The translations under genes were made by a program, and so were the position numbers. From the NCBI GenBank assembly GCA_964568395.1, contig CAZMPN010000008.1, forward strand, positions 1 through 64,000: a stretch of 64,000 nt of DNA, in the 5' to 3' direction. The DNA comes from UBA6016 sp964568395. Lineage in GTDB: Bacteria > Campylobacterota > Campylobacteria > Campylobacterales > UBA6016. Below the pieces are notes generated by a model. It was given only the letters and a program-made list of their open reading frames with translations. It was not told where the DNA came from and searched no databases. This document shows, in pieces, positions 9,007 to 16,139 of the stretch (position 1 is the first letter of the stretch; every line of letters starts with the position of its first letter).

Positions 9007-10413
9007 ATGTCCGGCGGTTTATTTTCCGAGTTGGCTTCAAAATATAGCGTTTTATACGTAGAGGATGAGCGCGACACCAGGGAGTCCGTATCCAAAACGC
9101 TAAAACGTCTCGGTTTCGCCAATCTGTACGAGGCGCAAAACGGACTGGAGGGGCTTGCCGTATTCAAGGAGAAGAGACCGGAGATAGTAATAAGCGACAT
9201 ACAGATGCCGGCCATGAACGGGCTGGATATGATAAAAGAGATATATCGGGTAAGCCCGGAGACGCATGTCATTTTGACTACGGCTTTTAGCGATCAGGAC
9301 TATTTTATGAGGTCGATAGAGCTAAAGGTCGACAAATACATAATAAAACCGATCAATATGGACGAGTTTTTCGAAGCCATAAAAGAGGCTTGCGTACAGC
9401 TTGAGCAAAAAAGGCTAGCCACGGCGTATCTTGCAAAAGAGGCTCGAGAAAAGCTGGAATCGGTCATCAAAAACGCCACGAGCGTGATAGCCGACGCCAG
9501 CCCGAATCCGGTGATACTTTTTAGGGACGGCAGGCTGGCGTACGTAAACGACGCTTTTTTGAGCCTGCTCTCGCACATGGATCTATCGCCCGCTATAGAC
9601 GGCGGCTATCTGCCCGACGTTTTTGAGAAAAAAAGCGGCTATCTCGGACATCTGTACGACTACGACGATACGCCAAACAAAGTCAATAAAGCCTGCATAA
9701 AAAACGCAAAGGGCAAAGACAGGATATTTGAAATCGTAAAAAAAGAGGTGGGGATAGAGGGCGAAAATCTGCAAATCTATTTCTTCGTCGACATTACGCT
9801 CCTGGAATATGAAAGAATAAAGCTGAAGCTATACGGCAATGCGGTCCAAAAAGAGCTTATCTCCAAAAGGTTCGAAGAGCATAAAAAGGCCGCCGTTACG
9901 GAAGAGGCAAAAGCATCAAAGCCGCAAATCCAAAAAATAACAACGCAAAAACTATCTGCGATGGAGTATGTCTCGGAGATAGACGCCGCCGTTTTGGAGC
10001 AGATGGAAGAGCTCCATGAGCTCGAGAGCGAAATGGGGGATGATCTGGCTCTATTCGCCGAACGCAAAGACGGAGCATACCTACGCTCTTTTGCCGATAG
10101 GCTTGCAAGATATGCGGGGGCTATGAAAATGCTTTTCGAGTTTGAGGAGCTCTCGTTTGCCATCAAAAACATCTCGGAGCTGCTATATGAAAATTCTCTC
10201 GACCTCTCCTCGAAAAACATAGATAAGATAGTGATGTATTGCGGTGCCATATCAGGCGACTTGGCGGGCTGGAGAAGCGGGATTTTTATCGATAAAAACG
10301 CCATAGATATACACTATCTCGACGACTCGCTATACTCTTCGTGCCTGCAGCTGGAGTTTGAGTTCAAGGGTGTGCCGCTGGAAGAGGAGGGCGGCGATTT
10401 GGAGCTGTTTTGA
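9007..10413 (+). CDS. Response regulator: receiver, PAS and C-terminal helical domain
   Basis: A 468-residue protein with a CheY-like receiver at residues 10-125 (acidic pair EDE, phospho-acceptor Asp in ISDIQMPAMNG, Thr in LTTAF, Lys in IIKPI). A PAS-like domain (NPVILFRDGRLAYVNDAFLS) follows at about residues 160-270, and then a helical region of about 190 residues without HisKA, HATPase, GGDEF, EAL, HD or DNA-binding motifs. An acidic 370-residue segment LEQMEELHELESEMGDDL resembles a helical dimerisation or Hpt-like bundle, but no phosphorylatable His in an HExKG context is evident. It lies 88 bp after the GGDEF-EAL gene with a clear GAGGTG site, and the two may share a signalling route. 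The output is unknown. Confidence 0.85.
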   Translation: MSGGLFSELASKYSVLYVEDERDTRESVSKTLKRLGFANLYEAQNGLEGLAVFKEKRPEIVISDIQMPAMNGLDMIKEIYRVSPETHVILTTAFSDQDYFMRSIELKVDKYIIKPINMDEFFEAIKEACVQLEQKRLATAYLAKEAREKLESVIKNATSVIADASPNPVILFRDGRLAYVNDAFLSLLSHMDLSPAIDGGYLPDVFEKKSGYLGHLYDYDDTPNKVNKACIKNAKGKDRIFEIVKKEVGIEGENLQIYFFVDITLLEYERIKLKLYGNAVQKELISKRFEEHKKAAVTEEAKASKPQIQKITTQKLSAMEYVSEIDAAVLEQMEELHELESEMGDDLALFAERKDGAYLRSFADRLARYAGAMKMLFEFEELSFAIKNISELLYENSLDLSSKNIDKIVMYCGAISGDLAGWRSGIFIDKNAIDIHYLDDSLYSSCLQLEFEFKGVPLEEEGGDLELF

Positions 10414-10429
10414 AAAAGCGGTTTTTGGA

Positions 10430-10435
10430 TAGAAT
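10430..10435 (+). promoter_or_regulatory. -10 element of the RNase P RNA promoter
   Basis: TAGAAT ends six bases before the first base of the P1 helix of the RNase P RNA at 10441, exactly where a -10 box should be. A TTGAAA at 10410-10415 overlaps the stop codon of the upstream response regulator gene and could be a poorly spaced -35 element. Confidence 0.55.
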
Positions 10436-10440
10436 TTTGT

Positions 10441-10767
10441 CGGCGCAACGGGTAGTTGCTTTTGGGGTATCCAAAAGAGGAAAGTCCGGGCTACAGTAGG
10501 GCAGGATTCCGTCTAACGGACGGCCGTCGCAAGGCGAGGGATAGTGCAACAGAGAGCAGACTTCCGGACTAGCGTCCGGTAAAGGTGAAACGGCGGGGTA
10601 AGAGCCCACCGGTCGCGCGGGCAACCGCGGGAGCCATGTAAACCCAATCCGTAGCAAGAAGAGTATGGTAAACGCCCTGCAATAGTGCTCTTCGCTTGAT
10701 GCCGCTTGGCGACTTGCGGTTTAGATAAATAACTACACACGACAGAACTCGGCTTATAGTTGCGCCG
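10441..10767 (+). ncRNA. rnpB: RNase P RNA, bacterial class A
   Basis: This is the catalytic RNA that removes 5' leaders from tRNA precursors. The universally conserved GAGGAAAGTCCGGGC is at 10477-10491, AGGTGAAACGGCGGGGTAAGAGCCC-type sequence follows in the middle, and the 3' landmark ACAGAACTCGGCTTAT is at 10742-10757. The ends were set by the perfect 9-bp P1 helix pairing 10441-10449 with 10759-10767. Length (about 327 nt) is normal for type A. Open frames crossing this region on either strand are spurious. Confidence 0.97.
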
Positions 10768-10773
10768 CCTGAT

Positions 10774-12054
10774 TTACCTGACGAACGCTTTCCTTCCGGC
10801 GTATGTAGCCGCGCTTCCCAGCTCCTCCTCTATCCTCATCAGCTGATTGTATTTTTCGACCCTTTCGCCGCGACAAGGAGCGCCGGTTTTTAGATGCCCG
10901 GTGTTTAGTCCGACCGTAAGATCCGCTATGAAACTATCGACGGTTTCGCCGCTTCTATGCGACACCATAGCGCCCCATCCGGCGTCGTGCGCCATTTTTA
11001 CCGCTTGTTTCGTCTCCGATAGAGTGCCTATCTGGTTTAGCTTTATTAGTACGCCGTTTGCCGTGTTCCTTCTGATGCCTTCGGCTATAAACTTCGGATT
11101 TGTGACGAAGATGTCGTCGCCCACGAGCTCCAGCTTGGAACCTAGCCTTGAGCTAAGTATATCCCAGCCGTCCCAGTCGTCTTCGGCAAGTCCGTCTTCT
11201 AGGACTACGAGAGGGTATTTTGAGACCCAGCTATCATACAAATCTACCATTTCCGCGGAAGTCAGCTTTTTACCCTCGCTTCTCAGGTTATACAGCCCGT
11301 TTTCGTAAAATCCGCTAGAAGCCGGGTCGATGGCTATCATGATGTCAGCGCCGGGTTTGTAGCCCGATTTTTCTATCGCTCTTAGTATCATCTCTACTGC
11401 GTCGGCGTTTGTCGGCAGGGCGGGGGCAAAGCCGCCTTCGTCCCCGACGCCTACGCTATATCCAGCCTCTTTTAATACCTTTTTAAGGTTTTGGTAGGTT
11501 TCCGCCGCATATCTAAGCGCCTCTTTGAAGCTAGGAGCTCCCGTAGGCACTATCATAAACTCTTGGAAATCAGGTCCTTGCCAGCTGGCGTGCACGCCGC
11601 CGTTTAGGACGTTGAACATCGGAGTCGGCATTCTTGTCGCTTTGCCGCCGGCTATATATTCGTATAGCGGTGTTTGCGTAGAGATAGCCGCCGCCCTGGC
11701 GACCGCAAGGCTGACCCCGAGTATCGCGTTTGCGCCCAGCCTGCTTTTGTTTTCCGTGCCGTCCAGCTTCATCATCGTCTCGTCTATCGTGCCCTGAGCC
11801 GTAGCGTCCATGCCTATAAGGGCTTTTGCCAATTCGGCGTTGACGTTATTTACCGCCTTTTGCACGCCTTTGCCGCCGTATCTGCCTTTATCCTCGTCTC
11901 TTAGCTCGCACGCCTCGTTTACGCCGGTCGAGGCCCCTGACGGCACGGCCGCCCTGGCGAACGCGCCGTCTTCGAGCCTTATATCCACCTCTACCGTAGG
12001 GTTGCCCCTGGAGTCCAATATCTCTCTTGCGAAAATAGATTTTATAGCGCTCAC
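10774..12054 (-). CDS. eno: Enolase
   Basis: Phosphopyruvate hydratase, converting 2-phosphoglycerate to PEP in glycolysis/gluconeogenesis. The 426-residue protein is full length, with AREILDSRGNPTVEVD and PSGASTGVNEACELRD at the N-terminus, GDEGGFAP in the middle, the metal-binding LEDGLAEDDWDGW and GDDIFVTN, the catalytic lysine in LIKLNQIGT, and the signature VSHRSGETVDSFIADL. It is downstream of the transporter cluster by 48 bp. Its stop codon is only six bases from the 3' end of the convergent rnpB, leaving no room for a private terminator. Confidence 0.97.
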   Translation of the reverse strand: MSAIKSIFAREILDSRGNPTVEVDIRLEDGAFARAAVPSGASTGVNEACELRDEDKGRYGGKGVQKAVNNVNAELAKALIGMDATAQGTIDETMMKLDGTENKSRLGANAILGVSLAVARAAAISTQTPLYEYIAGGKATRMPTPMFNVLNGGVHASWQGPDFQEFMIVPTGAPSFKEALRYAAETYQNLKKVLKEAGYSVGVGDEGGFAPALPTNADAVEMILRAIEKSGYKPGADIMIAIDPASSGFYENGLYNLRSEGKKLTSAEMVDLYDSWVSKYPLVVLEDGLAEDDWDGWDILSSRLGSKLELVGDDIFVTNPKFIAEGIRRNTANGVLIKLNQIGTLSETKQAVKMAHDAGWGAMVSHRSGETVDSFIADLTVGLNTGHLKTGAPCRGERVEKYNQLMRIEEELGSAATYAGRKAFVR

Positions 12055-12102
12055 GGATAAGCTCTTCTGTTTTTGTATTTTATCCTTTAGTGTAGCACTT
12101 TT

Positions 12103-13272
12103 TTATGATGTTTTCGCGTCGATATTGAAATATTTTCTGTTGCCAAACAGTAGCAGCGAGAGAGCCATCGCGGCGGCCGATGCGATAAAAAATAGCCACT
12201 GTCCGCCGACGTTGTCCCAGATATAGCCGCCGATAACAAGGGATAAAAGCGTAGCGAACCCGACGCTCGTATAGTATACGCCGTAAGCGGTGGCTTTAAG
12301 CTCTCTTGGGGCGACGTCTGAGATGATCGCTTTGGCTAGAGAGTTGAATCCGCCAGCAAAAAAACCATAAAGGGCAAAAGCGATCCATATCTGCGCCTGC
12401 ATTCCGCCCATGAGCAGCAAAGCCGTCGCTCCGAAAGCCGCATAAATGATCGACAAAAGCGTGGCTTTGCCGATTTTGTCGGCAAGCCGTCCTATAGGAA
12501 TCGCAAAAATAGATATGCAAAAGTTGTATAGAGCGTAGGCGAGCACGGTAACGATTAGCGCCATGCCGGCTTCGTTCGCTTTTAGCACCATAAAAGAGTA
12601 GTTCATGGCTATAAGGCTAAAAAGAGTCTGGAAGACAACCAGCAGATAAAACTGTTTTGGCAGGGCGCTCGGACGAAACTTTTTCGCCGGGGCCGGCTCA
12701 AACGATGCGTCGGAAACAAAGAATAGAAGCGTCAGCATGGCCAAAATACCAGGTATGAGGCTTAGCGCAAAAACGCTCCTGAACGAGCTTTCACTCTCTC
12801 CGAAACGCCATAAAACAAAAAAAGCGATAAGCGAGCCGACAACGGCTCCGGCGCTATCCATCATCTTATGAAATCCGAACGTAAAGCCGCTCTTTTCTTT
12901 TTGGGTGTATGCGGATATAAGGGCGTCTCTCGGCGCCGTACGCACCCCTTTGCCAAGTCTGTCCCCAACTCTGATGATGCCGACCATGAGGGAGCTTGAG
13001 GCGAAAAACGCCAAAGGTTTGATTAGGTTTGAAAAGCCGTATCCGACGACTGTGATGATTTTTCTTTTGCCGAGCCTATCGGAGACAAAGCCGCTAATAG
13101 CGATCAGAAGGGCGACGCCAAACTCCGCCGTCCCCTCTATGATTCCAATCTCGCCCTTTGTCGCATGTAAAAACCTCTCAAGAAAAATAGGCAGCAAAGG
13201 AAGTATCATCTCCGTCGCTACGTCCGTAAAGAAACTGTTTACGCCAAGACCCACTATGTTTTTATTTATCAT
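12103..13272 (-). CDS. MFS transporter
   Basis: A 389-residue major facilitator protein with about 12 hydrophobic segments. The conserved loop after segment 2 reads GFVSDRLGKRKI, and the family block GDRLGKGVRTAPRDALIS is that of the small MFS subgroup often annotated as putative multidrug or hexuronate-like permeases. The substrate cannot be read from sequence. Its start overlaps the end of the preceding small gene by 11 bases, so it is translationally coupled to the fluoride-channel cluster upstream. Confidence 0.85.
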   Translation of the reverse strand: MINKNIVGLGVNSFFTDVATEMILPLLPIFLERFLHATKGEIGIIEGTAEFGVALLIAISGFVSDRLGKRKIITVVGYGFSNLIKPLAFFASSSLMVGIIRVGDRLGKGVRTAPRDALISAYTQKEKSGFTFGFHKMMDSAGAVVGSLIAFFVLWRFGESESSFRSVFALSLIPGILAMLTLLFFVSDASFEPAPAKKFRPSALPKQFYLLVVFQTLFSLIAMNYSFMVLKANEAGMALIVTVLAYALYNFCISIFAIPIGRLADKIGKATLLSIIYAAFGATALLLMGGMQAQIWIAFALYGFFAGGFNSLAKAIISDVAPRELKATAYGVYYTSVGFATLLSLVIGGYIWDNVGGQWLFFIASAAAMALSLLLFGNRKYFNIDAKTS

Positions 13273-13597
13273 CTCTAAGCGCTTCCTCTAAAATGTTGAA
13301 AAACAGGTATCTGCCGTAGCTTAGGATGCCGTTGACGGCCGCTATGTCGACGTCAAAATGGTTTGCTACGCTCTTGTAGGATAGCGGAGGGGTCTGGGTG
13401 TGTTGGTGTAAAAAGAGCGAGACGGCTCTTTTTTTCTCATCCGGGAGTCTTTTTAGCTTCTCAAAAACAAGATTCTTATCCATGGCAAGCAGCCGCTCTT
13501 TGTCTAGCGCGCAGTGCCTGTCATTTGTTATCGTATCTTCGAATAAAAAAGAGCCCCAGGTTGCCTCCAGCTCTCCATCGCTTGGTTCTTTTCGCAT
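13262..13597 (-). CDS. Small protein with sigma-70 region-4-like helix-turn-helix
   Basis: A 111-residue protein. Residues about 50-105 (LPDEKKRAVSLFLHQ, then LSYKSVANHFDVDIAAVNGIL) look like the region-4 helix-turn-helix of ECF sigma factors, but there is no region 2, so it is not a complete sigma factor. No clear ribosome binding site precedes the ATG at 13597; initiation may be coupled to the gene four bases upstream, or occur at the internal ATG at residue 39. It sits between the DUF190 gene and an MFS gene it overlaps. Function unknown; a small DNA-binding regulator is a guess. Confidence 0.6.
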   Translation of the reverse strand: MRKEPSDGELEATWGSFLFEDTITNDRHCALDKERLLAMDKNLVFEKLKRLPDEKKRAVSLFLHQHTQTPPLSYKSVANHFDVDIAAVNGILSYGRYLFFNILEEALRDDK

Positions 13598-13600
13598 GAT

Positions 13601-13912
13601 TTAGGAGGTAAACCCGAATTCCGCCTTTGATTTCGCGTAAAAGATGGAGAGCCCCTCGTCTTTCAACCTCGCAAAAAGCCTGTCGCACTTCTCTTCGTCC
13701 GCCAGCATTACTACCTCTATCGGTTGATCGGATAGCTCGAAAAAACCGGCCGAATGGAGCGTTTTGTCCCTACCGTATCCTTCCGAGGCGTTTATGACCG
13801 TTACGCCGTCTATGCCCAGTTTTTTTGCGGTTTCTATTAGCCACTCGTATACCGATGTCTCCTTGTGCTTCCTATCTCTTAGCGTGGAAAAAACGATTCT
13901 GTATCCGTCCAT
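13601..13912 (-). CDS. DUF190 family protein
   Basis: A 103-residue soluble protein with the DUF190 pattern: YEWLIETAKKLGIDGVTVINASEGYG followed by LSDQPIEVVMLADEE. This PII-like fold has no settled biochemical role, but the family is often encoded next to CrcB fluoride channels, as here (nine bases downstream of crcB). A good AGGAG site lies ahead of the ATG. Probably an accessory or sensor of the fluoride exporter, by association only. Confidence 0.85.
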   Translation of the reverse strand: MDGYRIVFSTLRDRKHKETSVYEWLIETAKKLGIDGVTVINASEGYGRDKTLHSAGFFELSDQPIEVVMLADEEKCDRLFARLKDEGLSIFYAKSKAEFGFTS

Positions 13913-13921
13913 TTTTATCTC

Positions 13922-14311
13922 CTATCTTACTATTTGCGCCAGTATGCCGAAGCTGAATATGCCAAGAGCCGTCATCAAAAGCGAACCGCCTACGTGGGAC
14001 AGAAGGCCTATCGCCAATGTATCAAACTTCGCCTGCTGTATGAGACTCGTCATCTCCGCGGAAAACGTAGAAAAAGTGGTAAGTCCGCCCAGAAACCCCG
14101 TAATGATAAATAGCCGCCACTCAGGACTAAGCGAGGCGTTCTGGGCAAAAAACGCTACAAAAAAGCCTATCAGATAGCCGCCTATGAGATTCGCCGCCAG
14201 GGTGCCTAACGGAATAGCGGGAAAAACCGAGTTTAGCTTGGAGCCTAGATACCACCTGAGAACCGCTCCGATAGAGGCTCCTCCGGATATCGCCAAAATT
14301 GTTTTTATCAT
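13922..14311 (-). CDS. crcB: Fluoride ion channel CrcB/Fluc
   Basis: A 129-residue membrane protein with four hydrophobic segments. It carries the Fluc motifs GASIGAVLRWYLG, the pore asparagine in LAANLIGGYLIG, and GFLGGLTTFSTFSAE with the phenylalanine-box and the central sodium-site region. Fluc channels are dual-topology dimers that let fluoride leave the cytoplasm. The ATG directly abuts the stop of the upstream MFS gene (zero-base gap) with GAGG inside that gene. I looked for a fluoride riboswitch ahead of the cluster and saw none. Confidence 0.93.
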   Translation of the reverse strand: MIKTILAISGGASIGAVLRWYLGSKLNSVFPAIPLGTLAANLIGGYLIGFFVAFFAQNASLSPEWRLFIITGFLGGLTTFSTFSAEMTSLIQQAKFDTLAIGLLSHVGGSLLMTALGIFSFGILAQIVR

Positions 14312-15541
14312 TTACGCCTCGATATAGTTTAGGTCTTTATGGAACGTCTCTTCCAATTTCCAAATAGCGATAAGCCCTATCGTAAAGACGACCGCCCCGA
14401 CTACCCCTGCCGCAAATACTACCCCTCCATATGGTTTTAGAGCCAAAAACGCAAGCGTCATAGGCACTACCATGCCGCGCACGAAGTTTGGAACGGTGGA
14501 GGCTACGGTAGAACGTATATTCGTGCCGAACTGCTCGGCCGCAACGGTAATAAAAAGCGCCCAGTAACCGCACGCTACGCCTATCGCGAAGCACAATACG
14601 TAGAATAGGGAAGCCGACTCGCCCGATATGTTCAGGTAGATTATCGAGAACAAAAGCGCCGCCGCGGTAAACAGGAAGATTATTTTTCTTCTGCTCTGCG
14701 CTTTTTGGCTCAAAAATCCGCTGGCAAAGTCGCCGACCGTCAGGCCTATATAGCAAAGCATTACGGCGTGTCCGGCGTTAACGCTCCCTTCTATGCCCAG
14801 CTCCTTTGCGAATTCAGGGGAGAAGAGTATTAGTATTCCTACGCAAAACCAGAGCGGCAACCCTATCATGATTGATTTCGAGTACTTTACGAACAGCTCT
14901 TTTTTTGTGAACAGATCAAGGAAATTGCCGCGTTTGATGTTGGAGTTTTTGAGGGTCTTGAACATTTCGGACTCCATTAGCCCGACTCTAAGAAGCAAAA
15001 GCGCGAAGCCAAGCAACCCTCCTATGATATACGCAGTCCTCCAGTCAAAATTCTGGGCTATGAAGTTGGCGGCCACCGCTCCGGTTACGCCGACGGTTGC
15101 GATAATCATCGTGCCGTATCCTCGTATGGCTTTTGGCAGCAGCTCGGATACCAGCGTAACGCCGGCGCCAAGTTCGCCGGCAAGGCCGATACCGGCTATA
15201 AACCTGAGCGCCATATAGCTGTGCACGTCTTGGACGAATCCGTTTAGAAGGTTTGCCGTAGAGTACAGTATGATGGAGCCTAGAAGCACAGACATCCTGC
15301 CTTTCTTATCCCCTAGTATTCCCCATAGAATACCGCCAAGCAGCATCCCGGCCATCTGCATGTTTAGTATTTGCGCGCCGATATCGGTGATTTGCGCCGG
15401 AGTCAGCCCAAGCTCTTTTAGGCTGGAGACGCGGACAATCCCAAAGAGTATAAGGTCGTAGATATCGACGAAGTAGCCAAGCGCGGCGACGATAACCGGC
15501 ATGGAGAAAAGTAGTTTTAGGTTGCTTTCGTTTTTTGTCAT
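14312..15541 (-). CDS. MFS transporter of the metabolite:H+ symporter type
   Basis: A 409-residue 12-helix transporter that is first in the five-gene minus-strand cluster. Loop 2-3 reads GILGDKKGRMSVLLGS and segment 4-5 reads RFIAGIGLAGELGAGVTLVSELLP, the pattern of the sugar/aromatic acid/proline-betaine symporters (ShiA/ProP-like group), so a small organic acid or osmolyte is the likely substrate. Whether it takes part in fluoride handling is unknown; gene spacing (no gap to crcB) says they are co-expressed. Confidence 0.85.
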   Translation of the reverse strand: MTKNESNLKLLFSMPVIVAALGYFVDIYDLILFGIVRVSSLKELGLTPAQITDIGAQILNMQMAGMLLGGILWGILGDKKGRMSVLLGSIILYSTANLLNGFVQDVHSYMALRFIAGIGLAGELGAGVTLVSELLPKAIRGYGTMIIATVGVTGAVAANFIAQNFDWRTAYIIGGLLGFALLLLRVGLMESEMFKTLKNSNIKRGNFLDLFTKKELFVKYSKSIMIGLPLWFCVGILILFSPEFAKELGIEGSVNAGHAVMLCYIGLTVGDFASGFLSQKAQSRRKIIFLFTAAALLFSIIYLNISGESASLFYVLCFAIGVACGYWALFITVAAEQFGTNIRSTVASTVPNFVRGMVVPMTLAFLALKPYGGVVFAAGVVGAVVFTIGLIAIWKLEETFHKDLNYIEA

Positions 15542-15674
15542 TTATGCTCTTTTAGGTAAAAATCGCCACTATTTTATCAAAAACTTGGCTCAAAATTTGC
15601 TAGTTCGCAACAAAAGCAGCTAAAATAAAGGCTGCTTTTTCCGATTTACACCAAATTTTGATTGAGGGTGCTTA

Positions 15675-16139
15675 ATGTTTAAAAAAACCTTGTTAGCCGC
15701 TGTATGCCTTGGAACCTTCTGTTTTGCCGATAATTTTGTTATCGGTAGCCAGAGTGGCGGGATAAAAGAGGATTCTTCGAAGTCAACTCACGCCGATGAG
15801 TCTAGTAAGCTTCCGCAAAGGGTCGTAATAGAGGATATCAATCCTTCTAGCGAACTGGGCCAACTGGTCGGGGTCATGCTTAAAAACGAGCAGAAAAAAG
15901 CCGTTCAGGCGATGGCTCCAAAGCCGAAAGTAAAAACGGTGTCCAAGAAAAAACCTACTAAAAAGAAAGTAGTCAAAAAGAAGGCATCTGTCAAAAAAGC
16001 GGCCGCTCCGAAAGACGTTCATATGGAGATAAAAAGCGAGGAAGCTTCTTCTGTTGGCGAAAAAGAGAAAAAAGAGGCTGAACACAACGAAAACAACTCG
16101 AGCTTGAAGAAAATTTCAAGCTCGAACATATGCGATTAA
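15675..16139 (+). CDS. Exported lysine-rich protein, function unknown
   Basis: A 154-residue protein with a signal peptide (about residues 1-18, cleavage after CFA) and no recognised domain. Residues about 80-112 are made of KP, KK, VKKK and KKA repeats like histone H1 tails, followed by a Glu-rich C-terminal stretch. Such a tail could bind peptidoglycan, lipid A phosphates or nucleic acid outside the inner membrane. The last codons encode a perfect 11-bp hairpin, and the stop codon overlaps the stop of the convergent ccsBA gene. Confidence 0.7.
   Translation: MFKKTLLAAVCLGTFCFADNFVIGSQSGGIKEDSSKSTHADESSKLPQRVVIEDINPSSELGQLVGVMLKNEQKKAVQAMAPKPKVKTVSKKKPTKKKVVKKKASVKKAAAPKDVHMEIKSEEASSVGEKEKKEAEHNENNSSLKKISSSNICD
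16098..16125. terminator. Perfect hairpin inside the 3' end of the Lys-rich gene
   Basis: Bases 16098-16108 and 16115-16125 are perfect inverted copies (11 bp) around a six-base loop. The hairpin lies inside the coding region, 11 bases before the stop codon, between two convergent genes that overlap. It has no strong T-run on either side, so it may be a factor-assisted bidirectional terminator or an RNA 3'-end stabiliser. Confidence 0.45.

Noticed and set aside
10364..10740. Minus-strand open frames of 97 and 75 codons
   Set aside because: They lie over the RNase P RNA, whose conserved motifs and P1 helix explain the sequence.
15542..15674. Fluoride riboswitch upstream of the crcB cluster
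   Set aside because: Looked for the conserved core ahead of the first gene; no matching structure was visible.
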